Positions 20,103-28,441 of a stretch of 64,000 nt of DNA are shown one piece after another. The translations under genes were made by a program, and so were the position numbers. Position 1 is the stretch's first letter, and each line of letters opens with the position of its first letter. The stretch comes from Heyndrickxia coagulans 36D1 (GTDB lineage Bacteria > Bacillota > Bacilli > Bacillales > Bacillaceae_C). The DNA lies in NCBI RefSeq assembly GCF_000169195.2, contig NC_016023.1, positions 2,108,001 to 2,172,000 of the forward strand. Direction: 5' to 3'. The notes under the pieces are model-generated. The model was not told the DNA's origin, searched no databases, and saw only the letters and a program-made list of their open reading frames with translations.

Positions 20103-20151
20103 TTGACTTCCAAAATAATTGTGTATAATATAAGTGTATAGAAATTATTTT
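20103..20151 (+). promoter_or_regulatory. Divergent promoter with flanking inverted repeat
   Basis: TTGACT at 20103-20108 and TATAAT at 20124-20129 are separated by 15 bases; shifting the -10 to TAATAT gives 17. AAAATAATT (20112-20120) and AATTATTTT (20143-20151) form a 9-bp inverted repeat around the -10 box, a plausible operator for the XRE regulator encoded just upstream on the other strand. The transcript would enter the structured region at 20181-20301. Confidence 0.55.
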
Positions 20152-20302
20152 GTTGATGAGTGTCTGTACAAAGTTGACAAAGAGCCGGAGACACGAAGAA
20201 AATAGAGCTTCAGCAAAAAATACCCCCCTATTTTCTCATGATTCTTACTTGCAGTTCCCAAATTCAAAGTAAGAGTAATACGGTCTCCAGGCTCTATTTT
20301 TA
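20140..20302 (+). ncRNA. Candidate structured small RNA with a C-rich motif (copy 1)
   Basis: AGAGCCGGAGAC (20181-20192) pairs with GTCTCC-A-GGCTCT (20283-20295) with one bulged base, followed by a short T-run (20297-20301) as in a terminator. Inside, AATACCCCCCTATTTTC lies in a loop region; its CTATTTTC end can also pair with an upstream GAAAATAG. A further hairpin, TCTTACTT with AAGTAAGA, lies after it. No ORF fits. The same C-rich motif recurs at 31372-31392 in another apparent RNA gene. Start and function are inferred. Confidence 0.5.
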
Positions 20303-20415
20303 CAGTCTCCCTTCCAGTTTAGCATGAAAACGGTGCGGTTTTAACCCTTTTTCAAATTATAAACGATTTCATATAAAAATGGCGGGCCAATGATCCCTGC
20401 CATTCCATCTTCATT

Positions 20416-20732
20416 AATCCACATTGTTGATGAACAAATCCGTTTCTGGCTTGCCATGAACCAGCTTTCGCGTGCAAAGAGGAGTCCGGGCAAAGCGGCC
20501 AGTTTCCTTGCCAAATCCAGGCACAGCAACCCCTCAAGCAGGCAGGGCAGCTGCATGCCTTTGTAGAATCCCCGCCATTCAAATCCACATTGTTGATGAA
20601 CAAATCCGCTTCTGGCTTGCCAATGAACCAGCTTTTGCGTGCAAAGAGGAGTCCGGGCAAAGGGGACAGTCTTCTTGCCGAGACCAGAGATCGCAACCCC
20701 TCAAGCAGGCAGGGCAGCTGCATGCCTTTGTA
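20416..20732. repeat. Tandem duplication, two units of about 166 bp
   Basis: Unit 1 begins AATCCACATTGTTGATG at 20416 and unit 2 repeats it at 20582. They match closely through CTCAAGCAGGCAGGGCAGCT and CATGCCTTTGTA, with scattered substitutions and a 1-base indel. Open frames on the minus strand cross both units and contain cysteine-rich peptides, but they have no clear ribosome site and shift frame between the units. I do not call a gene. Confidence 0.8.
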
Positions 20733-20830
20733 AAATTTCCATTTCCTACGGGTTCATGCACCAACTTTGTCAGGGATTTTTGATGAAACAAATTATAAAA
20801 ACGCATCATGGCTTACGTTCATTTTCAAAT

Positions 20831-20877
20831 AACCCAGCCCATGCCGGTTCCGTTATTCAATCGGCATGGGCTGGGTT
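20831..20877. terminator. Strong hairpin downstream of the phosphatase gene
   Basis: A perfect 16-bp inverted repeat, AACCCAGCCCATGCCG (20831-20846) with its complement at 20862-20877. It lies after the stop of the minus-strand phosphatase gene. No long T-run follows on either strand, so it may be a weak terminator or an mRNA-stabilising hairpin. Confidence 0.6.
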
Positions 20878-20919
20878 CCTGTAGCAATGGGCAATCGTTA
20901 TTCTGAAAATGTCTAACCC

Positions 20920-21540
20920 TCATTTTATTGCATATAAATGCGTATTTAGATTAATGGCCAGAAATCCGGCGTTTTCCGGTGCCTCTTTGTAAATTGTAAT
21001 GCCCGTGTTGTCTTGCGGGATCATCCGGTAATTTTTAAACGGGACTTCCAGTGTTCCGGCGACGAAAAAGCGGATTGCCATGCTGTGGGCCACAACAAGG
21101 ACGGTTTCCTCCGGATGTTTTTCCACCAGCTCATTGATACAGGCACGGACACGGTTATAGACCTGGACGGCCGTTTCCCCCGTATAACCCGCATGTGTCG
21201 CGCCCGGATCTTGTAGCCATGCCTCCCAATTATCCGCATAGTTTACGGAAAAGTCTTCCTGCCGTTCTCCTTCCCAGGCACCGAAGTCCGTTTCGACAAG
21301 ACGCGGATCCTGGTGTATTTCCAAATTCCGCCCCTTCACGAGAATTTCTGCCGTACGGACAGCACGGCCCAATGTTGATGCGTAAACCGCATCAAACGGA
21401 ATGTCCTTTAAAAATCCTGCCGCCAGTTTCGCCTGCCGCACGCCGGTCTCAGACAAACCGATATCGCTTCTCCCGCAATATCTGTTCCGGTCGGCGTTCC
21501 ATTCTGTCTGGCCATGGCGCACAAAATAAAAAAGTGTCAT
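20920..21540 (-). CDS. Histidine phosphatase / phosphoglycerate mutase family
   Basis: 206 residues from ATG 21540, which follows GAGGT; an upstream GTG or ATG in frame would add nine residues without a better site. The RHG motif FVRHGQTEWN at residues 6-15 holds the phosphohistidine. The second catalytic histidine is in VVAHSMAIRF, and the Arg and Glu of the family lie in YASTLGRAVRTAEI and ETDFGAWEGE. The branch includes GpmB-like, PhoE-like and cobalamin phosphatases, and substrate cannot be read from sequence. No cobalamin genes are nearby, so a broad-specificity PhoE-like role is most likely. Confidence 0.88.
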   Translation of the reverse strand: MTLFYFVRHGQTEWNADRNRYCGRSDIGLSETGVRQAKLAAGFLKDIPFDAVYASTLGRAVRTAEILVKGRNLEIHQDPRLVETDFGAWEGERQEDFSVNYADNWEAWLQDPGATHAGYTGETAVQVYNRVRACINELVEKHPEETVLVVAHSMAIRFFVAGTLEVPFKNYRMIPQDNTGITIYKEAPENAGFLAINLNTHLYAIK

Positions 21541-21784
21541 AATGTACCTCTTTTCACAAAGTATCAACTGGTTTTATTTTAGCAAATTGAAGCGTGGAAT
21601 GCTATCTCCCGCGGATGACCAGCAAATTGATGCCGGCTATGCAACGCGAATGCGTCCCGCCCTTCGCTATAAAAAATTTATTTGCTATATTATATTAAAA
21701 TATTATATAATGGCAAAGGACGCTAAAACATTGGAGAAGGATGAGTTGTTTTTTATTTTTTAAAAACTTCATATCATCGCTCAA

Positions 21785-21941
21785 TTACATGTTTATGTAA
21801 ACGGGGGAACCAACGGGTGCTTTGGGCACCAGGGGTGAAACCTTTCATTGAAAGGTAGGGAAACTCTTTATTCCCTAATCCGTCAGCTAACCTCGTAAGC
21901 GTCTGGAGAGAACTGCGTGTGTTTTTTGGACACGCCTTTTA
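21785..21941 (+). promoter_or_regulatory. c-di-AMP riboswitch (ydaO/yuaA type) with terminator
   Basis: The conserved blocks are visible: GGGGGAACCAACGGGTGC near 21803, GGGGTGAAACCTTTCATTG near 21832, GGTAGGGAAACTC near 21854, and AATCCGTCAGCTAACCTCGT with AAGCGT near 21877-21901. A terminator hairpin follows, GCGTGT (21915-21920) with ACACGC (21930-21935) and T residues. In this class c-di-AMP binding favours termination. The next gene on the strand is the GltP-type symporter 180 bases on. Confidence 0.9.
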
Positions 21942-22120
21942 AGCAAAAATGCTGCGAAGGAATTTCTCTCTTTCGTGGTTTTTTTTTCATCCGCAAATTC
22001 GGTTTCCACATGGAAATCCGGAAACCGGTGGTATCTGCAATTTGAGTTTTACAAACAATCCGGTATGCAGCTTGCGTACTGCGCTTTTTGAAAAAATATT
22101 GGCATCTGGGAGGGACCTAC

Positions 22121-23422
22121 ATGAAAAGAGTGAGTTTAGCCTGGCAGATTTTTATCGGCCTGATTCTCGGTATTGCGATCGGCGGCATTTTTCACGGAAA
22201 TGACACCGTGGCCCATATTCTCCAGCCGTTTGGCGATTTCTTTTTGCGCTTGATTAAAATGATTGTGATCCCGATTGTCGTTTCAAGCCTGATTGTCGGT
22301 GTTGCCGGTGCAGGAGATATGAAGCAGGTTGGAAAGCTCGGCCTGAAAGCATTAATCTATTTTGAAATTGTCACGACCATTGCAATTGTAGTCGGGTTGC
22401 TGGCCGGAAACTTGTTCCATCCGGGTACAGGGGTGGATATGGGTTCGCTGGCAAAAACATCGATCAGCAGTTATGTGGAAACAACGAAAGAGACGCAGCA
22501 CAATGGCATAGTCGATACGATCTTAAATATTGTGCCGACGAACTTGTTTGAATCCCTTTCACAAGGGAACATGCTTCCAATCATTTTCTTCTCTGTCATG
22601 TTCGGGATCGGGGTGGCAGCCATCGGGGAAAAAGGAAAACCGGTGCTCCGCTTTTTCCAGGGTGTCAGTGAAGCGATGTTTTATGTCACCAATTTGGTCA
22701 TGAAAGTGGCCCCGATCGGTGTATTCGGCCTTATTGGCGTAACGGTTGCGCAATTCGGCCTCAAGTCATTGATCCCGCTGAGCAAGCTTGTTTTCACGGT
22801 TTACGGCACGATTATTTTCTTTGTGGTTGTCGTGCTTGGCCTGATTGGCTGGCTTTTCCGTGTAAATATTTTCAAACTCTTCAAGATCCTGAAAGACGAA
22901 TTGATCCTTGCCTATTCCACTGCAAGCTCAGAAGCGGTGCTGCCAAGGCTCATGGAAAAAATGGAAAAATTCGGTTGCCCGAAATCGATCACCACACTGG
23001 TTATTCCGACCGGGTACTCCTTCAACCTGGACGGCTCGACCTTGTACCAGTCGCTGGCGGCGCTGTTTATCGCGCAAATGTACGGGATTCATATGTCCAT
23101 CGGTGCGCAAATTTCCCTGGTGCTCGTGCTGATGGTCACGTCAAAAGGCATCGCCGGTGTTCCGGGAGTTTCATTCGTCGTGCTTTTGGCGACGCTGGGA
23201 ACGGTCGGCATTCCGATTGAAGGCCTGGCATTTATTGCGGGGATTGACCGTATTCTAGATATGGCAAGAACAGTCTGCAATGTCGTTGGCAATACGCTTG
23301 CAACCATTATTGTGTCAAAATGGGAAGGAAAATATGATAAAGAAAAAGGAGAAGCGTACCTTGCCGAAATCAGCGGCGGCGGGCACGATTCCAAAGATCA
23401 CAAATATGTAACGGAATCTTAA
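22121..23422 (+). CDS. gltP: Sodium/proton:glutamate (dicarboxylate) symporter, DAACS family
   Basis: 433 residues from ATG 22121, which follows GGGAGGG; an upstream in-frame start at 22088 lacks a site. The protein has the DAACS layout: about eight membrane helices and two re-entrant loops, with the serine-rich STASSEAVLPRL, the FNLDGSTLYQ motif in place of NMDGT, and PGVSFVVLLATLG. It is close to B. subtilis GltP/GltT, importing glutamate and aspartate. The c-di-AMP riboswitch in its leader ties uptake to osmotic and potassium signalling. A terminator follows at 23440. GltP against GltT cannot be decided from sequence alone. Confidence 0.9.
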   Translation: MKRVSLAWQIFIGLILGIAIGGIFHGNDTVAHILQPFGDFFLRLIKMIVIPIVVSSLIVGVAGAGDMKQVGKLGLKALIYFEIVTTIAIVVGLLAGNLFHPGTGVDMGSLAKTSISSYVETTKETQHNGIVDTILNIVPTNLFESLSQGNMLPIIFFSVMFGIGVAAIGEKGKPVLRFFQGVSEAMFYVTNLVMKVAPIGVFGLIGVTVAQFGLKSLIPLSKLVFTVYGTIIFFVVVVLGLIGWLFRVNIFKLFKILKDELILAYSTASSEAVLPRLMEKMEKFGCPKSITTLVIPTGYSFNLDGSTLYQSLAALFIAQMYGIHMSIGAQISLVLVLMVTSKGIAGVPGVSFVVLLATLGTVGIPIEGLAFIAGIDRILDMARTVCNVVGNTLATIIVSKWEGKYDKEKGEAYLAEISGGGHDSKDHKYVTES

Positions 23423-23439
23423 GATGAGCATAAAGTTAA

Positions 23440-23477
23440 AGAAGGTGCGTTGCCGGAACAAGGCAGCGCGCCTTTTT
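23440..23477 (+). terminator. Terminator of the symporter gene
   Basis: The stem AAGGTGCGTTGCC with GGCAGCGCGCCTT is followed by a run of T (CTTTTTTG). It lies 20 bases after the symporter stop. Confidence 0.85.
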
Positions 23478-23648
23478 TGTTTTCGAACGTTCTGCCCGTT
23501 GAAAGAACACCGGCAGTGTGCCCTTTTTACATGTGCCCGGAAAAAATTGTGCCTCTGTTTCCAAGGATTGTTACCGGCCGGGCTGCAATAATGAGCACCC
23601 CGGGGCACAAACTATTCACAGCATGTATTGATTTTTGGAGGGATAAAG

Positions 23649-24794
23649 ATGGGCAAAAAAATGCTGCTGTGGGCAGCGGTACTGTCCCTCGCTCTTTTTC
23701 CCCGGACGGAACATGCGGATGCGGCTTTTTGGTTTCAGCCGAAACGGGCCACTGTCGATTTGCGTTTGCTGGAGACATCGGATTTGCACGGCTATATGCT
23801 GAATTACGATTATGCCGCGCGCACTGAGGCGGAGACTTACGGGCTTGCCCTCACGGCTTCACTCATTGCGGCGGAGAGGAAAGCGGCAAAAAATACGATG
23901 CTGTTTGATGACGGGGACTTGCTCGAAGGGAGTGAAATGGCTGCTTATGCTGCCCGGCGCCCGTTAAAAAAGGGGGAAATTCACCCGTTTATTCGTGTGA
24001 TGAACCATTTAAATTACGATGCGGCGACCGTGGGCAACCATGATTTTCATTACGGACTTGATTTTTTGAAACAGACGATCAGCGGAGCAAAGTTTCCGTT
24101 TGTGAATGCCAATATATACTATAATTTCGAAAAAAATGATACAGATGACCAAAATTTTTTTAAACCCTATGTGATTTTGAATAAAAAAGTGGAAGACCGG
24201 CACGGGCATTCTCATCATTTGAAAATCGGGGTCATCGGGTTTGTCACGCCTTCTGTCATTGAATGGGAAAAACCGAGCCTTGGCGGCAAAGTCAAAGCAA
24301 AGGACATCCTGCATACGGCTGCCTGGTTTGTCCCGAGAATGAAGGCGGAAGGAGCCGACCTGATCATCGCGCTCGCCCATTGCGGTGTGGATCCGGCTGC
24401 AAAACAACCGTTTTATACAGGGGATGCCGTATATTTATTAAGCGAGGTAAAAGGGATTGATGCCATTCTGTTCGGGCATCAGCACAGGGTGTTCCCAAGC
24501 GAATTTTTTGCAGGCGTTCCCGGTGTCGATATCCGGAAAGGGACGATCAATGGCGTGCCTGCGGTGATGCCCGGCAAGTGGGGGAGCCATCTCGGTGTGA
24601 TCAGTCTCACTTTGGAAAAAAAGGGAGAGAAGTGGGAAATGACGGAGGCGCAATCCGAGGCGAAACCGGTATATGCCACCCACAATCAGCAGGCAAAATC
24701 CATTGTCAGGCCGGATCCGGATATTGTCCGGATGACCGCCGAACTGCAAAAAAACGTACTGGGATCCAAGTTTACTTTATATAGCCGAAACTAA
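23649..24794 (+). CDS. Secreted metallophosphoesterase, CpdB/YfkN-like, lacking the 5'-nucleotidase C-terminal domain
   Basis: 381 residues from ATG 23649 behind GGAGGG. Residues 1-25 form a signal peptide (MGKKMLLWAAVLSLALFPRT...ADA). The metal-binding motifs of the calcineurin-like fold are complete: LETSDLHGYM, FDDGDLLEGS, TVGNHDFHYG, ALAHCGVD and LFGHQHRVFP. Family members (2',3'-cyclic-nucleotide phosphodiesterase/3'-nucleotidase) continue with a C-terminal substrate domain of some 200 residues. Here the protein stops at a TAA directly before a hairpin terminator. It may be a truncated gene or a stand-alone catalytic domain. Substrate specificity is normally set by the missing domain. 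Confidence 0.82.
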   Translation: MGKKMLLWAAVLSLALFPRTEHADAAFWFQPKRATVDLRLLETSDLHGYMLNYDYAARTEAETYGLALTASLIAAERKAAKNTMLFDDGDLLEGSEMAAYAARRPLKKGEIHPFIRVMNHLNYDAATVGNHDFHYGLDFLKQTISGAKFPFVNANIYYNFEKNDTDDQNFFKPYVILNKKVEDRHGHSHHLKIGVIGFVTPSVIEWEKPSLGGKVKAKDILHTAAWFVPRMKAEGADLIIALAHCGVDPAAKQPFYTGDAVYLLSEVKGIDAILFGHQHRVFPSEFFAGVPGVDIRKGTINGVPAVMPGKWGSHLGVISLTLEKKGEKWEMTEAQSEAKPVYATHNQQAKSIVRPDPDIVRMTAELQKNVLGSKFTLYSRN

Positions 24795-24798
24795 TTTG

Positions 24799-24830
24799 CC
24801 CATGCCGCCATTGTTGCGGCATGGGTATTT
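24799..24830 (+). terminator. Terminator of the metallophosphoesterase gene
   Basis: The stem is CCCATGCCGC (24799-24808) with GCGGCATGGG (24816-24825), followed by TATTT. It starts five bases after the stop codon. Confidence 0.75.
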
Positions 24831-24949
24831 AAGTGAAGGAAAAAGGGGGCAAATTTTAACATCACCGGGTTCCAGCCGTGGCGTTCTACAATTTGCGGCG
24901 AAAATTATAACGGGCGTGCAGGCTCCGTTTGCCGGGAAACGGGGCGCTG

Positions 24950-25801
24950 TCATACGGTGTACGTTTCTTTTCCTTTTTGTAAAATTTCTTCGTTCGTATC
25001 TTTATATCTCAGCATGACATTGACATACAGGGTGTCGATGAGGCTAAGCTGTACGATCCGCGCGGAAAAGGAAGAAAAGCGGAAATCTGCTTCTTGTGAA
25101 ACTGTAAATAAAGGGACATCGGCTTTCTGGCTTAGCGGCGATTTTGCAAATTGCGTGATCGCGATCGTTTTCGCCCCGGTTTTCTGAACGGCCTGGAGCA
25201 ACTTCAGCATCTCTTTGTCCGCGCCCGCGTGAGAAATGAAAACCGCCACATCTTCTTTGGTGCATCTTGCCGCGCTCAACAGCTGCAGATGGGGGTCCGT
25301 ATAAGCCGTGACAGCCAAATCCGTCTGCAAAAATTTTTCGAGGGCGTCAAGGGCAATAACGGACGCACTTCCGCAGCCGTAAAACACAATATGCTTCGCA
25401 CGGCAAATCCATTCAACGGCCTCATGCAAATGTTTTTGGTTCAATGTATGGATCGTATCCTGCAAGGTCTCGATATTGGATTCAAACACTTTTATGGCAA
25501 CTGCTTTTTCATTGTCGGTATCTTTCACTGCTTCGTCCATATTTTTCCCGGGGCGGGCGGCTTCCGCAGCGAGCGCAATCTTCAACGCCTGAAATCCGCT
25601 GAAACCGATGCGCTTGCAAAACCGGAATACCGTCGCATCGGCAACAAGCAACTGATCCGCCACCTGGTTGATCGTGCTGTGGACCAAACGCTGCGGGTTC
25701 TCAAGGATGTAGTCTGCAATTTTCCGTTCTTTTGCGCTAAATTCGCTGTACATCGTTTGAATTCTATGAAGACACGGGAATGACTGCAATTGTGTGCCCA
25801 T
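24950..25801 (-). CDS. RpiR/MurR-family transcriptional regulator with SIS domain
   Basis: 283 residues from ATG 25801, preceded by GAAAGGTG; the frame is open further upstream but without a site. Residues 1-80 form the HTH_6 domain (FSAKERKIADYILENPQRLV, then ADATVFRFCKRIGFSGFQAL). Residues 125-260 are a SIS sugar-phosphate-binding domain (HIVFYGCGSASVIALD, VFISHAGADKEML, TIAITQFAKSPLSQKAD). Regulators of this class sense phosphosugars, such as N-acetylmuramic acid 6-phosphate in MurR. No sugar operon is adjacent, so the ligand is unknown. Confidence 0.9.
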   Translation of the reverse strand: MGTQLQSFPCLHRIQTMYSEFSAKERKIADYILENPQRLVHSTINQVADQLLVADATVFRFCKRIGFSGFQALKIALAAEAARPGKNMDEAVKDTDNEKAVAIKVFESNIETLQDTIHTLNQKHLHEAVEWICRAKHIVFYGCGSASVIALDALEKFLQTDLAVTAYTDPHLQLLSAARCTKEDVAVFISHAGADKEMLKLLQAVQKTGAKTIAITQFAKSPLSQKADVPLFTVSQEADFRFSSFSARIVQLSLIDTLYVNVMLRYKDTNEEILQKGKETYTV

Positions 25802-26136
25802 CTTCAAACACCTTTCTTGTTGTGTCGTACCTTCTGTTTTTATTTTAGTATAAAATCTTCCTTTTTTGAAACCGCTGCCATAAAAGGAATGGGTCAAGTT
25901 TTCTTCGCTCTTGCCAGCAAACGGGGCAACCGGCGATACTTTTGCTGCCGCTGAAAAATCAATCCAGTTGCATCCCCCCGCACCAGGCCCGGGTTTTCTC
26001 ATCATATTTTTAGGGAAAACGGACGGTGCAATCGTGTATAATAAAAATGATGCATCACGATGGGCTGATTTGCAGGCATCTTTTGAAATGGCAGGCGGAA
26101 AGCCCGCAACATTTCAAAAAAGGAGGCGTAAAAAGA

Positions 26137-27051
26137 ATGCTAAAAAGATTGGGCTTGATTTGGTTCATCGCTATGATTGCGCTTGGATTCAGCATGAACG
26201 GGGTGGCAAAAGCATCTGGCGATAATAGTACAGTGATCGATGAAAAATACGGGAAACCGATCGTTGTAACCGGTGCGGCGCTTTCTGCCTCGCAAAAGGC
26301 AGAGGTGGAAAAGGAACTTGGCGTGGACGATGCAAACAATGTGGAAGAGATTACCGTAACCGGTGATGATCTTGTCCATTACATTCCTGACGGCAACCGC
26401 AATTCGAATATGTACTCATCCGCAAAAATTACAAGAACGGATTCCGGCGGTGTCCAGGTGAATATTGTCACACCGGAGAATATTACAGAAGTGACAGCGG
26501 ATATGTATAAAAATGCGCTGCTCACTGCCGGGATTAAAAATGCGGAAGTGGAAGTGGCTTCCCCGCTCAAAGTAACCGGCCATTCAGCGCTTGTCGGTAT
26601 TTATAAAGCTTACGACGATTCAAGTAAATCCGGGGACAAACTTGATTCAGACCGGACGGAAGTGGCCAGCCAGGAACTGAGTGTCGCAACGGATCTGGCG
26701 AAAAAGGAAGGGTTAAGCAATGACAAAGTGACCCAGCTTCTTACGGAAATTAAGCAGGAAATTGCGGACCAGCATCCGGCAACAAAAGAAGATATTGAAA
26801 AAATCGTCGATGATAAATTGAAGGATTTAAACATCAATTTGAGCGATTCTGACCGCCAGCTGCTGTATGATTTATTTGACCAGATGCGCAAGCTTAACAT
26901 CAATTTTGACTCGGTCAAGAGCGAATTGAGTTCCTTGTCGGACAAACTGAGCGATAAGATCAATAAAGCAGCCGGAGACAAGGGTTTTTGGCAAAGCGTA
27001 AAAGACTTTTTCCAAAACATCTTTGACGCGATCCGGGGATTATTCCAATAA
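26137..27051 (+). CDS. ypuA: YpuA-like secreted protein (DUF1002)
   Basis: 304 residues from ATG 26137, 10 bases after a perfect AGGAGG. A signal peptide is evident (MLKRLGLIWFIAMIALGFSM...AKAS). Residues 45-190 have the DUF1002 character: VVTGAALSASQKAEVEKELG and MYSSAKITR, then VNIVTPENITEVTADMYKNALLTAG. The C-terminal third is helical and heptad-like (DSVKSELSSLSDKLSDKINK), ending in an amphipathic stretch with Phe and Trp. B. subtilis YpuA is exported and responds to cell-envelope stress; its biochemical role is unknown. A TATAAT lies at about 26036. It converges on the next gene. Confidence 0.85.
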   Translation: MLKRLGLIWFIAMIALGFSMNGVAKASGDNSTVIDEKYGKPIVVTGAALSASQKAEVEKELGVDDANNVEEITVTGDDLVHYIPDGNRNSNMYSSAKITRTDSGGVQVNIVTPENITEVTADMYKNALLTAGIKNAEVEVASPLKVTGHSALVGIYKAYDDSSKSGDKLDSDRTEVASQELSVATDLAKKEGLSNDKVTQLLTEIKQEIADQHPATKEDIEKIVDDKLKDLNINLSDSDRQLLYDLFDQMRKLNINFDSVKSELSSLSDKLSDKINKAAGDKGFWQSVKDFFQNIFDAIRGLFQ

Positions 27052-27055
27052 TGGC

Positions 27056-27105
27056 AAAGAAGGCAGTGCGCCCCTAATTTCCGGCGCTGCTGCCTTCTTT
27101 TTGTT
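27056..27105. terminator. Bidirectional terminator between convergent genes
   Basis: AAAGAAGGCAG (27056-27066) pairs with CTGCCTTCTTT (27090-27100), followed by TT. A-rich sequence on the left arm makes it work for the minus strand as well. The stop of the minus-strand gene lies inside the loop. Confidence 0.85.
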
Positions 27106-27979
27106 GAACATTTTTATCTGTGCTGCTTTGGCCGGGGGCAGTTTTTGCAGGGGTGCCATTCTGTTCCGTTCCCTGGCCGGAAGCAGGTTTTGTGCCAGTG
27201 TTGTCCGATTTTGTTTCCTCAGCATTCTTCGTTTTTGTATCATCCGCGTTTTCTGATTTTTTATTTTTATTTTGATCCGTAACCTTGCCATCCGTTTTCG
27301 CATCGTGCTGTTTTTTTGTATCCTGTGTTTCTGTTTTCGCTTTATCCTGCGTGTCAGCCTTCGCTTTATCAGCCGTATCAGACTTGCCATTTTTTTCTTC
27401 CTTGTTTTGTTCAGGAGTACCGCCCTTAAGCAGTTGTGTCAGCTGATCGGCCTGTTTTCGCAACGTTTCTTCATCGGAACCGGAAGTGTCAAAATTGGCT
27501 GCGCCGGTTTCCATCGAAAGGTCAAGGCCCGGCAGATCCGCATTGTCGGCAAGCTGTTGATGGGCAACAAGGCGGACGTTTTTCATGCCGATTTGTCCGG
27601 CTTTTTCCGGGACGTAAATGCTGCCAAAGTCCACCTTTGTAGCATCGGCCTTCATATTTTTCAATTGGATCGGGCCGGGAGCATTCATATGGATTGTCAC
27701 CGGTCCCCCGGGCGTTTGCAGCACTTTTGTGATTTTCAGTCCGTAAATGGTAACATCCGCATACTGCAGGCGGAGCATGACCTGATTTTGTTTCGTTGCT
27801 GTATCGCCTGCTGTAATCCCGGGCGGAAGCATCACGCCTTCCACGCGGTCTGCTTCAATGATGAAGCCGTCTGTTGCGGGGGATTCAGCCACTGAAATGT
27901 TTGTAAAAAAGCAAAAATTAAATGCAATAAATACGGCTGTCAATAGGAAAGATTTTGTTTTCTTCACTTGCCTCACCAT
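27074..27979 (-). CDS. Secreted protein with long Lys/Asp/Thr-rich tail, last gene of the DUF6230/DUF6114 set
   Basis: 301 residues with an N-terminal signal peptide (KKTKSFLLTAVFIAFNFCFF...SVAES). Residues 35-160 form a folded, beta-rich part (FIIEADRVEGVMLPPGI, LRLQYADVTIYGLKITKVL). Residues 185-301 are low complexity, dominated by K, D, T, Q and N (DTQDKAKTETQDTKKQ), probably unstructured or wall-spanning. The folded part resembles the DUF6230 protein two genes upstream in size and its GxL...ADVTIYGLKI-type strand pattern, so it may be a diverged relative. Start ATG 27979 has a weak site; a GTG four codons later follows GGTGAGG closely. Confidence 0.65.
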   Translation of the reverse strand: MVRQVKKTKSFLLTAVFIAFNFCFFTNISVAESPATDGFIIEADRVEGVMLPPGITAGDTATKQNQVMLRLQYADVTIYGLKITKVLQTPGGPVTIHMNAPGPIQLKNMKADATKVDFGSIYVPEKAGQIGMKNVRLVAHQQLADNADLPGLDLSMETGAANFDTSGSDEETLRKQADQLTQLLKGGTPEQNKEEKNGKSDTADKAKADTQDKAKTETQDTKKQHDAKTDGKVTDQNKNKKSENADDTKTKNAEETKSDNTGTKPASGQGTEQNGTPAKTAPGQSSTDKNVQQKEGSSAGN

Positions 27980-27994
27980 TTCTGTGTATAGTCT

Positions 27995-28417
27995 TTATCT
28001 TTCTTCTGCACTCCCTGCGGCAATTTCTTCCATCGGCCCAACACTAGCCAGCACTTCCTCCTGCCTGATCACCCGCCATGAAACAGATAAAGACCCGCCG
28101 ATGATACCGAGCAGGGTTCCAATGAAAAATCCGCCCATCGCCCCCATGATGGAAAGGACAGACAGGAAAATGGCCAAAATGCCGAACACCATATTAAACT
28201 TCGGGAAAAAATAACCCATTCCGCCGATCAGAAAAATCAAGCCGCCGAAAATAAGGCCGATCGACACCATGCTACCGGGCGCGGCTGCAATTTCAAGAAG
28301 TTGGACCGGCACATATAAAATGATCATCCCGGAGAGCAACGTAAACGTTGCCCCCCAGAATGGCCGGCTTCTTCTCCAGTTTCTAAATTTCATGCGGAAC
28401 ATATGGAACTTGCCCAT
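27995..28417 (-). CDS. Four-helix membrane protein, DUF6114-like
   Basis: 140 residues from ATG 28417, 8 bases after AAGGAG. Four membrane segments are visible (FWGATFTLLSGMIILYVPV, GSMVSIGLIFGGLIFLIGGM, MVFGILAIFLSVLSIMGAM, GFFIGTLLGIIGGSLSV) between a basic N-terminus and an acidic C-terminus. The topology and its place between two exported proteins match the DUF6230-DUF6114 pair known mainly from actinobacteria. Function is unknown; a membrane partner for the secreted proteins is a reasonable guess. Confidence 0.7.
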   Translation of the reverse strand: MGKFHMFRMKFRNWRRSRPFWGATFTLLSGMIILYVPVQLLEIAAAPGSMVSIGLIFGGLIFLIGGMGYFFPKFNMVFGILAIFLSVLSIMGAMGGFFIGTLLGIIGGSLSVSWRVIRQEEVLASVGPMEEIAAGSAEER

Positions 28418-28441
28418 TATGATCACTCCTTGAAGAAAAGC

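Noticed and set aside
20352-20809. Cysteine-rich minus-strand frames (KACSCPACLRGC)
   Set aside because: They cross the 166-bp duplication in shifting frames and have no convincing start; the tandem repeat explains their similarity.
25151-25783. 210-codon plus-strand frame opposite the RpiR regulator
   Set aside because: Shadow frame with odd composition; the minus-strand regulator has clear HTH and SIS motifs.
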